Below are positions 1 through 4,658 of a DNA stretch of 7,087 nt, one piece after another. Numbering within the stretch: position 1 is the first letter of the stretch; the number at the start of each line of letters is the position of its first letter. Origin of the DNA: Anaerolineaceae bacterium (GTDB taxonomy: Bacteria; Chloroflexota; Anaerolineae; Anaerolineales; Anaerolineaceae); the NCBI GenBank assembly GCA_003158355.1, contig PMIV01000064.1, forward strand, positions 1-7,087, read 5' to 3'. Below the pieces are notes generated by a model. The model did no database searches. It saw only the letters and a program-made list of their open reading frames with translations, and had not been told where the DNA came from. A program made the translations under genes and the position numbers.

Positions 1-69
1 GGTGAGGATAAAGAATTTAAGGCGCTGGCTCAGTTGGTGGAACGGTTGGTGAACGATGAAAAGAAATGA
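1..69 (+). CDS. C-terminal end of an unidentified protein (5' truncated)
   Basis: Frame 1 is open from the first base to a TGA at 67-69 and encodes 22 residues, beginning GEDKEF and ending VNDEKK. The segment is charged and leucine-spaced (LAQLVERL), like an amphipathic C-terminal helix. The remainder lies to the left of the window, so no family can be assigned. The frame is supported only by being open up to the left edge, by plausible codon use, and by the stem-loop that begins exactly at the stop codon, as expected at a gene end. It is on the same strand as the DnaA-domain gene downstream but separated from it by 269 bp of repeat-rich DNA, so the two are probably not one operon. Confidence 0.4.
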   Translation, partial: GEDKEFKALAQLVERLVNDEKK

Positions 70-112
70 ATTATTTCTTCCAAAAACAATGGTTTTAAGG
101 GTAGAAATAATT
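69..112 (+). terminator. Long stem-loop overlapping the upstream stop codon, possible terminator
   Basis: AATTATTTCT (69-78) and AGAAATAATT (103-112) are perfect 10-bp complements. Inside them CC (80-81) can pair with GG (99-100), and AAAAC (83-87) pairs with GTTTT (92-96) around a 4-nt loop. The total is about 17 bp with small bulges. There is no U-tract after the outer stem on the plus strand, so it is not a classical intrinsic terminator. It could be an mRNA 3'-end stabiliser or a weak terminator for the gene ending at 69. The stem is AT-rich. Confidence 0.45.
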
Positions 113-147
113 ACCTCGAAAAACGTCCTGATTAAACGGCTTAAAAG

Positions 148-162
148 TTGCCAATTCGGCAA
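148..162. repeat. Palindrome A of a tandem pair (operator-like)
   Basis: TTGCCAATTCGGCAA is a 15-bp dyad with one mismatched pair (TTGCC and GGCAA arms around AATTC). It shares the core TGCCAATT-GGCA with palindrome B at 179-193. The centres (155 and 186) are 31 bp apart, close to three helical turns, so dimers bound at both sites would sit on the same face of the DNA. The cognate protein is unknown. The winged-helix protein encoded from 339 is the obvious local candidate (inference). Confidence 0.6.
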
Positions 163-178
163 GTTTTTTGTGAAAAAG

Positions 179-193
179 CTGCCAATTTGGCAG
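179..193. repeat. Palindrome B of a tandem pair (operator-like)
   Basis: CTGCCAATTTGGCAG is a perfect dyad of two 7-bp arms (CTGCCAA and TTGGCAG) around a single central T. It is nearly the same sequence as palindrome A. It lies about 50 bp upstream of the candidate -10 element at 244-249, a position suited to a regulator site or to a replication-type repeat. Confidence 0.65.
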
Positions 194-219
194 TCTTGAA
201 TTTTTGTTTAAGTTGAGGT

Positions 220-251
220 AGATTATATAGCACTATTGTTCTATATAATCT
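220..251. repeat. 11-bp perfect inverted repeat containing -10-like hexamers
   Basis: AGATTATATAG (220-230) and CTATATAATCT (241-251) are perfect reverse complements separated by 10 bp. Each arm contains TATAAT in outward orientation: plus strand 244-249, minus strand 227-222. The centre-to-centre spacing of the arms is 21 bp, two helical turns. It could be an operator overlapping the promoter of the gene at 339, or a DNA-unwinding element. It is the most AT-rich part of the intergenic region. Confidence 0.65.
244..249 (+). promoter_or_regulatory. Candidate -10 element for the DnaA-domain protein gene
   Basis: TATAAT matches the sigma70 -10 consensus exactly and lies 90 bp upstream of the ATG at 339. 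No good -35 hexamer is seen at 16-18 bp; GATTAT is at the right distance but poor. The promoter would therefore need an activator, or the match is a by-product of the inverted repeat. Initiation would fall near 256, giving a leader of about 83 nt that holds the two hairpins described next. Confidence 0.35.
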
Positions 252-295
252 TCTACAGATGCAGGTTTTGCGCGGCAAGGCTTCTACCTGTAGAA
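251..295 (+). other. Leader stem-loop with TTCTACAG/CTGTAGAA arms
   Basis: TTCTACAG (251-258) and CTGTAGAA (288-295) are perfect 8-bp complements. Between them, 263-271 and 275-283 can form a second stem of nine pairs including three G-U pairs, with TTGC and GCAA closing a GCG loop. The result is a two-tier hairpin of 45 nt. At DNA level 282-295 (TTCTACCTGTAGAA) is also a 14-bp dyad with 6-bp arms, and 251-258 repeats its half-site, so a protein-binding role is equally possible. Confidence 0.5.
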
Positions 296-307
296 AGCCA
301 AAACGAA

Positions 308-325
308 CCGGGGCGGGAACCCCGG
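308..325 (+). other. GC-rich hairpin just before the start of the DnaA-domain gene
   Basis: CCGGGG (308-313) and CCCCGG (320-325) form a perfect 6-bp GC stem with a 6-nt loop. It ends 13 nt before the ATG at 339, so it would lie immediately 5' of the ribosome-binding region. There is no U-tract, so it is not a terminator. It may tune translation. Confidence 0.45.
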
Positions 326-338
326 CAGAAAGAACGGG

Positions 339-1241
339 ATGGACCATTCTCAGCAAGACCCTGCACTGAGCGTACACCTGCCAGATCATCAAGCAGCCTG
401 GGAGATGGTGTTGGGAAGTTTGCGCGCCGAAATGTCGCGCGCTCTCTTTGAGACCTGGGTGCAGCCATTACGTCCCATCAGCTACCAGAACCATGTATTC
501 ACTGTGGGGGCTTATAACACGTACGGCAAAGCCTGGGTGGAAGAACGGCTTGGCAGCCGCATTGGCCGCATTCTCGAGGGGCTGTACAACGAACCGGTGA
601 CTTTCAAAGTGGCGGTCTCCAACAGTTTCTACAAAGAGCCCGGCGAATCGCCCAAGATGCAGCCAGCCGCACCTGCACCGGTCAAGACAGAACGCGCGCA
701 AGCGCAGCCCCGGGTCGAGACCCATGAAGCGGCGGAGTCAACGCGGGAGGATTCAGAAGGCGAACTTTCGGGTGAACCGCGCAGCCGCAAGATGATGCTG
801 CAGCGCGCTTACGGCAGTGAACGGGCGCGCCTGATCCAGCCTGAGCGCGGCATGTTCATCACCGGCTATCTCTTCTCTAATTGGCTGCCGCTCATCGGGC
901 ACTCCGCTTTTGCCGTCATTTTGGCAGCACGTACGCTGTGCTACTGGAACCCCATGACCGGCGAACTGCGCAACGTGGTGGAAACCGAGATGGGGGAACT
1001 GGCAGAACGGGCAGCAGTTTCTGTGCGCACGGTGAAAGAAGTATTGAATTCTGACCTGGTGCAGCGCTATTTCTTGCGCTACCGGGTGCGCCGGGTGATG
1101 ACCTCCAACGGCGTACGTACAGCGGGCATCTCACTGCAGGTGCGCATGGATGATCCGCTCACCCCACAGGATCAGTTGAAATCTGGCCTCCTCGAAGACG
1201 AGGAGTGGTACCTGGCAGAGTTTTCGGGGGAAAAGGAATAA
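339..1241 (+). CDS. DnaA N-terminal domain (domain I) / helix-turn-helix protein without AAA+ ATPase
   Basis: A 300-aa protein. Residues about 18-93 resemble DnaA domain I, with W21, the F37-E-T-W40 motif followed by PL, and KAWVEERL at 64-71, the pattern seen in bacterial DnaA N-termini. Residues about 95-150 are a Pro/Ala/Glu-rich linker. Residues about 150-275 form a compact folded region with a helix-turn-helix-like stretch, GELAERAAVSVRTVKEVLN, near 220-238 and an acidic tail. Walker A and B motifs and the DnaA domain IV signature are absent, so this is not the DnaA initiator. Domain I in DnaA mediates self-association and DnaB/DiaA-type contacts, so a DNA-binding replication-linked or regulatory role is plausible, but the substrate is unknown. 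The ATG at 339 follows a weak purine-rich stretch (AGAAAG). The upstream repeats suggest autoregulation or an origin-like site. It could also be a plasmid-type replication initiator captured by the chromosome. Confidence 0.8.
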   Translation: MDHSQQDPALSVHLPDHQAAWEMVLGSLRAEMSRALFETWVQPLRPISYQNHVFTVGAYNTYGKAWVEERLGSRIGRILEGLYNEPVTFKVAVSNSFYKEPGESPKMQPAAPAPVKTERAQAQPRVETHEAAESTREDSEGELSGEPRSRKMMLQRAYGSERARLIQPERGMFITGYLFSNWLPLIGHSAFAVILAARTLCYWNPMTGELRNVVETEMGELAERAAVSVRTVKEVLNSDLVQRYFLRYRVRRVMTSNGVRTAGISLQVRMDDPLTPQDQLKSGLLEDEEWYLAEFSGEKE

Positions 1242-1278
1242 TCAGAAGTTTTAAACGCTTAAGAATTTAACTTAGTGC

Positions 1279-1290
1279 GAAATTAATTTC
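1279..1290. repeat. 12-bp perfect palindrome between convergent genes
   Basis: GAAATTAATTTC is a perfect 12-bp dyad in the 107-bp AT-rich gap between the convergent genes ending at 1241 and 1349. Its AT-rich make-up means chance is a real possibility. No function is assigned. Confidence 0.3.
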
Positions 1291-1292
1291 AA

Positions 1293-1308
1293 CAACTCGA
1301 AAGGGTTG
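1293..1308 (+). terminator. Short GNRA-capped hairpin downstream of the DnaA-domain gene
   Basis: On the plus strand CAACTC (1293-1298) pairs with GGGTTG (1303-1308), including one G-U pair, around a GAAA tetraloop. It lies 52 nt after the TAA of the plus-strand gene and is followed by T-rich sequence (ATGTTTGGTTT) that is not a clean U-tract. It is a weak candidate terminator or 3'-end structure for the DnaA-domain gene. A second imperfect stem is at 1256-1279. No strong terminator for the opposing minus-strand gene was found. Confidence 0.3.
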
Positions 1309-1348
1309 ATGTTTGGTTTAAAGAGAAAAATAATAATTTGCGTATAGG

Positions 1349-2620
1349 CTAATTTTTCAGATAAACCGAAGAGAGTGATTCCAGCAAGATCTTTCGATCC
1401 ACCAGCCCCTGCGGCAAATTTTGAGAATCAACTATCACCAGCCACTTACGCGCTTCCTTCAGCATAAGCCTGGCGGCTTCGACCACCGGCGTGTCGGGAA
1501 GGGCGGTCAATACTCCGGGAGACATCAAGTCATAAGCAGTCTCGTTACCTTTTGGTGTTTTGCCGAGCCTGCGTAGCGCGTTGAGGATTCCGCCCTGTTT
1601 TTCGGGTTGAATCCGGGCTACCACATCCGAGTCACTGATTAGGCCTATGGCCTTACCATTTTCATCCACAACGACCAGGCGATTGGATTCGTATTGGGTG
1701 AACTTTTCGATGATCTTTTCCAGATCCTCATTCTGATCGACCAGCGGGAAATCCCTGGCCATCACGTCTGCCACGGTTCGGGCTGCCCCGACCGGTACAG
1801 TAGAAACTGGGGTCACCTGGGTGGTCTTCACCACCTGTCTCAAAATATCGAGGCGGGAAATGATGCCGGTCAGTTTCCCCGCAGCATCGACCACGGGCAG
1901 GCGTTTGAGATCATTGCGGATCAGCCGGGTCACTACCAGCGCCAGCGGATCGCTCTCGCTCACCGTCACCACCGGAGTAGTCATGATCGTACCGACCGTC
2001 AGCGCAGATTTTTCCAATCCATCCAACTCAAGGGCAAGCTTATCCGGGTTGAGCCGCAACGCTATGGAGAGGCGCTGTTGGATGCCAGCGCGTTCCAAAA
2101 GATCGCCGTCGGTCAAAATACCGGCCACTTTCCCCGCGCCGTCCACGACCGGCACGACCTTCACCTGGCGGGTGAGCATTTCTTTCCAGGCTTCAGCAAG
2201 GCGTGTCTGTGGAGAAAAATGCACTACATCATGTGTCATTACCTGTGAGACCGGCAGATCAGCCGGGAGCGGGTTGAGGAACCGGTGAGTATATTTGATG
2301 AGTTGGATTTCGTCGCGGGTGATCATCCCTTCATTAACCATAGGGTAGAGGGTCTCCAGCACGGACGAAATATTTTCGGGTGAATCAATGGTTTCTACCA
2401 CAATGGGCAGATCCATTGCGAGAACTTCGATGGAAGAATTTTGCACATGCGAACCTGCGCCAAACCCGGCAGCCCCGCGAAAAACGGTCGCCCCGGCAAT
2501 GCCTTTTTTGCGCAATTCCTCGAGCACAGCCGCGTAAAGCGGTTTGCCGCGCCAGCGGTCGCTTTCACTGATGTAGATGCGCAGCCGCGAAACTGTTTCG
2601 TTACTGGAAAGCTCAGGCAT
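1349..2620 (-). CDS. DUF190 domain protein fused to four CBS domains, fluoride-operon partner of crcB
   Basis: A 423-aa soluble protein. Residues about 13-114 match DUF190 (PF02641; PII-like fold), with LRIYISESDRWRGKPLY, GIAGATVFRGAAGFGAGS and VVETIDSPENI. Four CBS domains follow: about 125-178, 208-262, 282-336 and 362-416, forming two Bateman pairs that usually bind adenine nucleotides or similar ligands. The first three end in the usual G-h-h-[ST]-x-x-D pattern (GILTDGD, GIISRLD, GLISDSD). The fourth (GLVDRKI) has lost the Asp. The start was set at ATG 2620 because GGAGG lies 5 nt upstream; a longer TTG start at 2662 would overlap crcB and adds residues outside the conserved domain. It lies 25 nt downstream of crcB on the same strand, so it should be co-transcribed under the fluoride riboswitch. 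A sensor or regulator of ion or energy state is inferred; the ligand is unknown. Confidence 0.9.
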   Translation of the reverse strand: MPELSSNETVSRLRIYISESDRWRGKPLYAAVLEELRKKGIAGATVFRGAAGFGAGSHVQNSSIEVLAMDLPIVVETIDSPENISSVLETLYPMVNEGMITRDEIQLIKYTHRFLNPLPADLPVSQVMTHDVVHFSPQTRLAEAWKEMLTRQVKVVPVVDGAGKVAGILTDGDLLERAGIQQRLSIALRLNPDKLALELDGLEKSALTVGTIMTTPVVTVSESDPLALVVTRLIRNDLKRLPVVDAAGKLTGIISRLDILRQVVKTTQVTPVSTVPVGAARTVADVMARDFPLVDQNEDLEKIIEKFTQYESNRLVVVDENGKAIGLISDSDVVARIQPEKQGGILNALRRLGKTPKGNETAYDLMSPGVLTALPDTPVVEAARLMLKEARKWLVIVDSQNLPQGLVDRKILLESLSSVYLKN

Positions 2621-2625
2621 GGGTA

Positions 2626-2630
2626 CCTCC
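2626..2630 (-). promoter_or_regulatory. Shine-Dalgarno that fixes the DUF190-CBS start
   Basis: The minus strand reads GGAGG followed by TACCC and then ATG at 2620-2618. This spacing of 5 nt supports the ATG at 2620 over the upstream in-frame TTG at 2662. That TTG also has an AGGAG at 6 nt, but lies inside crcB. Confidence 0.75.
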
Positions 2631-2645
2631 GTTAGATCAACAGAA

Positions 2646-3020
2646 TTATAGGACTTTTCCAAGATAAACTCCTAGTCCGACGGCTAGCAGACCCAACAGG
2701 GAACTGCCTAACAAGTTGAGCAGACCGGGCAGCCATTGACCTTTAAAGATCAAATTAAAACTTTCGTAGGTAAAGGTAGAGAAAGTAGTATAAGCTCCGA
2801 GGAATCCCACCGCTACCAGAAAGCGCCAGCGCGGATCGATGAGAAAACGTTCGGTCGCCAGGGTCATGAACAACCCCAGCAGGAAGCTGCCGGTGATGTT
2901 AATGATTAGCGTCCCGATCGGGAAAGTGGAGCCCCATTTTTCAGAGACCCAGGTTCCCAGCCAGTAACGTGCATTGGCACCGAGGACTGCCCCGGTAGAG
3001 ATCAATAAAAATTTTTCCAT
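2646..3020 (-). CDS. crcB: Fluoride channel protein CrcB/Fluc
   Basis: A 124-aa membrane protein of the CrcB/Fluc family, small four-helix subunits that form antiparallel dual-topology dimers and export fluoride passively across the inner membrane. Signature features are all present: GAVLGANARY at 10-19, the TM2 segment GTLIINITGSFLLG at 36-49 with the conserved Asn41, and GFLGAYTTFSTFTYE at 72-86. The last holds the break region (T78-T79-F80-S81) that binds the central Na+ in characterised Fluc channels and the two Phe-box residues F80 and F83. The length is normal for the family. The ATG at 3020 has only a weak upstream GGAT, preceded by a run of eight T on the coding strand. Only one crcB copy is present, so a homodimer is expected. 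Expression should be fluoride-induced through the riboswitch at 3088-3147. Confidence 0.96.
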   Translation of the reverse strand: MEKFLLISTGAVLGANARYWLGTWVSEKWGSTFPIGTLIINITGSFLLGLFMTLATERFLIDPRWRFLVAVGFLGAYTTFSTFTYESFNLIFKGQWLPGLLNLLGSSLLGLLAVGLGVYLGKVL

Positions 3021-3060
3021 AAATCCAATCCCACAAAAAAAATGAAAACTGATATGAATT

Positions 3061-3097
3061 AAAAAGCCTCTGCCGATTATTTCTATTGGCAGAGGCT
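3061..3097 (-). terminator. Intrinsic terminator, expression platform of the fluoride riboswitch
   Basis: On the minus strand AGCCTCTGCC (3097-3088) and GGCAGAGGCT (3074-3065) form a perfect 10-bp GC-rich stem with a 13-nt loop, followed by TTTT (3064-3061). The 5' arm is the 3' end of the fluoride aptamer, so the aptamer and the terminator compete for the same bases. The same structure would stop transcripts reading in from acr3. Confidence 0.93.
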
Positions 3098-3147
3098 ATC
3101 AGTCTTAACAGACGGTTTGATTGTTTCCGGGTGAGCTTCATCACCTG
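3088..3147 (-). promoter_or_regulatory. Fluoride riboswitch (crcB motif RNA)
   Basis: The minus-strand RNA begins GGUGAUG. P1 forms between GGUGA (3145-3141) and UCACC (3134-3130). It is followed by AAAC, a P2 stem GUCU/AGAC with a GUUA loop, and CUGAUAGCCUCUGCC (3102-3088). These elements and their order match the crcB-motif fluoride aptamer, whose typical 3' signature is CUGAUGGCCUCUAC. The joining segment before P2 is about 10 nt longer than in the compact Thermotoga example. The loop segment GAAGC can pair with GCCUC of the 3' strand to make the characteristic pseudoknot, with one A-C mismatch. Fluoride is expected to stabilise the aptamer, block the overlapping terminator and switch crcB on. 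The identification rests on recognised consensus, not on a covariance search. Confidence 0.9.
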
Positions 3148-3153
3148 ATGGCA

Positions 3154-3181
3154 ATTATACCGATTTATCGGTGTTCGTCAA
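3154..3181 (-). promoter_or_regulatory. Sigma70-type promoter of the crcB operon
   Basis: On the minus strand TTGACG (3181-3176; 5 of 6 to consensus) and TATAAT (3159-3154; 6 of 6) are separated by 16 bp. Initiation is predicted near 3147-3146, exactly at the first bases of the fluoride aptamer. The -35 overlaps the last position before the acr3 stop codon, so the promoter is packed directly behind acr3. Confidence 0.88.
3159..3172. repeat. 14-bp palindrome in the crcB promoter spacer
   Basis: ACCGATTTATCGGT (plus strand) has perfect 6-bp arms, ACCGAT-type, around a 2-bp centre. It fills the spacer between -35 and -10 and touches the first base of the -10. Its position is that of a repressor operator, and MerR-family sites also occupy spacers. 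No such regulator is encoded in the window. Confidence 0.5.
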
Positions 3182-4264
3182 TCAGGATTTTGCAATTTGG
3201 CGTCCGGATGGATCTTTTCCCCACCACTTGCGCCCAAACCAGAAGGCCAGGTTGACCAGGCCGATCATCACAGGCACCTCCACTAGCGGGCCGATGACGG
3301 CCGCGAAGGCCTGCCCGGAGTTGATGCCGAACACGGCGACCGAGACGGCAATGGCCAGTTCAAAATTGTTACTGGCGGCAGTGAAAGAGAGCGTGGTGCT
3401 CTGTTCGTAACTGGCGCCGGCGCGTTTGCTCATCCAGAAACTGCCGACGAACATGATCACAAAGTAGATCAGCAGCGGGATGGCGATGCGCACTGCATCC
3501 AGCGGGATCTGCACGATCAAGCCGCCCTTGATGCTGAACATCACGATGATGGTGAAGAGCAGTGCGATCATTGTGAGCGGGCTGATCTTGGGCAGGAATT
3601 TGTGCTCGTACCAGTCTTTGCCTTTGAACTTGATCCCCAGATAGCGGGTGAGCATGCCGGCCAGGAAGGGAATGCCCAGGTAGATGAACACACTCTTGGC
3701 GATTTCGCCGATGGTGATCTTCACCTGTGTCCCTTGCAGGCCAAAAAGCGGCAGCAGCACGGTGACGAATATGAAGGCATACAAACTGTAAAAGAGAACC
3801 TGGAAAATGCTGTTGAATGCTACTAACCCGGCAGCATATTCGCGGTCGCCGTGAGCCAGGTCGTTCCAGACAATGACCATGGCGATGCAGCGTGCCAGGC
3901 CGATCATGATGAGGCCGACCATGTAATCGGGTTTGTCGCGTAAAAAGATCACTGCCAGTAAAAACATCAATGTCGGGCCGATGATCCAGTTCTGCACCAG
4001 AGACAGGGTGAGCACCTTGCGGTTCTTGAAGACCTTGCCCAGGTCTTCATAATGCACTTTGGCCAGCGGCGGGTACATCATCAAGATCAGACCGATGGCA
4101 ATTGGCAGATTGGTGGTGCCAACCGAAAACTGGTTGATAAAATCCTTGGTGCCGGGCACAAGAAATCCGAGCGCGATGCCGACCCCCATGGCCAGGAAGA
4201 TCCAGAGAGTAAGGAAACGATCCAACAATTTCAGGCGGCGTGGAGCGGGGACAATTTCTGTCAT
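3182..4264 (-). CDS. acr3: Arsenite efflux permease ACR3
   Basis: A 360-aa polytopic membrane protein of the ACR3 family (bile acid/arsenite/riboflavin transporter superfamily, about ten helices) that exports As(III) with proton exchange. The diagnostic segments are [16 protein letters not shown] at 122-137, with the conserved Cys126, and [19 protein letters not shown] at 295-313, with the conserved Glu302; both residue types are required for transport in studied ACR3 proteins. [16 protein letters not shown] at 64-79 is also typical. The chosen start is ATG 4264 ([10 protein letters not shown]), with GAGG 6 nt upstream and a 19-nt gap after arsR. A longer GTG start at 4312 would overlap arsR and adds 16 non-family residues. 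It is the second gene of an arsR-acr3 operon and should be derepressed by arsenite. The TGA at 3184-3182 abuts the crcB promoter. Confidence 0.95.
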   Translation of the reverse strand: MTEIVPAPRRLKLLDRFLTLWIFLAMGVGIALGFLVPGTKDFINQFSVGTTNLPIAIGLILMMYPPLAKVHYEDLGKVFKNRKVLTLSLVQNWIIGPTLMFLLAVIFLRDKPDYMVGLIMIGLARCIAMVIVWNDLAHGDREYAAGLVAFNSIFQVLFYSLYAFIFVTVLLPLFGLQGTQVKITIGEIAKSVFIYLGIPFLAGMLTRYLGIKFKGKDWYEHKFLPKISPLTMIALLFTIIVMFSIKGGLIVQIPLDAVRIAIPLLIYFVIMFVGSFWMSKRAGASYEQSTTLSFTAASNNFELAIAVSVAVFGINSGQAFAAVIGPLVEVPVMIGLVNLAFWFGRKWWGKDPSGRQIAKS

Positions 4265-4270
4265 AAAAAT

Positions 4271-4274
4271 CCTC
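4271..4274 (-). promoter_or_regulatory. Shine-Dalgarno that fixes the acr3 start
   Basis: The minus strand reads GAGG, then ATTTTT, then ATG at 4264. The 6-nt spacing lies in the short arsR-acr3 gap and supports ATG 4264 over the GTG at 4312. Confidence 0.75.
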
Positions 4275-4283
4275 GTTTGAAAA

Positions 4284-4640
4284 TTAAGATAAGTTTCCGG
4301 GAGTGTAGTCACACCCGTTCACTTCGGGCAGGCTGAATTGCGGCAGTTGCACCTGTTTCAACTCGGCAGCCTGCCGGATCAATTCCAGCCAGCGCGGGTC
4401 GGACAAATGGTAGAAGATGTGGCGGCCGATGCGTTCAGTCTCGACCAGGCCGGCAGCGCGCAATTGCATGAGCTGCTGGGAGATATACGCCTGGCGCAGC
4501 CCCAGCACAGCTTCGAGGTGGCAGACGCAAGCCCGTTCCTCACCGATTGCCAGCACGATCATTAGGCGTGAGGGCTGTCCGAGCAGGGCAAAGGCCTGGG
4601 CCAGGGCGTCGGTGTTGGGAGATTCCTTTAATACATTCAT
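4284..4640 (-). CDS. arsR: ArsR-family metalloregulatory repressor
   Basis: A 118-aa winged-helix repressor of the ArsR/SmtB family that binds operator DNA as a dimer and releases it on binding As(III) or Sb(III). Visible features are [15 protein letters not shown] at 18-32, the metal-site motif [13 protein letters not shown] at 36-48 with Cys38 and Cys40 in the alpha-3 CxC arrangement of E. coli ArsR, the recognition helix [17 protein letters not shown] at 50-66, and the beta-wing [11 protein letters not shown] at 69-79. A further Cys110 lies near the C-terminus and could be the third thiolate. ATG 4640 is the only start possible upstream of the conserved domain, since the frame is closed by TAG at 4664-4662. 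No Shine-Dalgarno precedes it, and the candidate promoter implies a very short leader. It overlaps its own operator-like palindrome and is followed by acr3. Confidence 0.95.
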   Translation of the reverse strand: MNVLKESPNTDALAQAFALLGQPSRLMIVLAIGEERACVCHLEAVLGLRQAYISQQLMQLRAAGLVETERIGRHIFYHLSDPRWLELIRQAAELKQVQLPQFSLPEVNGCDYTPGNLS

Positions 4641-4656
4641 AATTATGAATGTATTA
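4629..4656. promoter_or_regulatory. 28-bp perfect palindrome, probable ArsR operator
   Basis: TAATACATTCATAA (4629-4642) and its exact reverse complement (4643-4656) make an uninterrupted 28-bp dyad. It contains the arsR start codon (4640-4638) and overlaps the candidate -10. The size, AT-richness and TTCATAA/TTATGAA halves suit ArsR/SmtB-family operators, so autorepression of arsR-acr3 is inferred. Confidence 0.85.
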
Positions 4657-4658
4657 TA
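4653..4658 (-). promoter_or_regulatory. Candidate -10 element of arsR-acr3
   Basis: The minus strand reads TATAAT at 4658-4653, 12 nt before the arsR ATG. Initiation would fall near 4646, leaving a leader of about 6 nt. No convincing -35 is seen at 16-18 bp; TTGAGA lies too close, at 13 bp. Most of the hexamer is within the palindrome, so repressor binding would occlude it. Confidence 0.55.

Noticed and set aside
169..177. TGTGAAAAA between the twin palindromes as a DnaA box
   Set aside because: It matches the reverse of the DnaA box (TGTGGATAA) at only 7 of 9 positions, stands alone, and lies in an AT-rich stretch where such matches arise by chance.
1694..2288. Long plus-strand ORFs opposite the DUF190-CBS gene
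   Set aside because: They are antisense shadows of a gene with clear domains, and their translations (His/Arg/Ser-rich) have no recognisable motifs.
2621..2662. Upstream TTG start (2662) for the DUF190-CBS gene
   Set aside because: It would overlap the end of crcB by 17 nt and add 14 residues outside the DUF190 fold. ATG 2620 has a stronger GGAGG at good spacing, although an AGGAG also precedes the TTG.
4265..4312. Upstream GTG start (4312) for acr3
   Set aside because: It would overlap arsR by 29 nt and add residues with no family resemblance. ATG 4264 has a well-placed GAGG.
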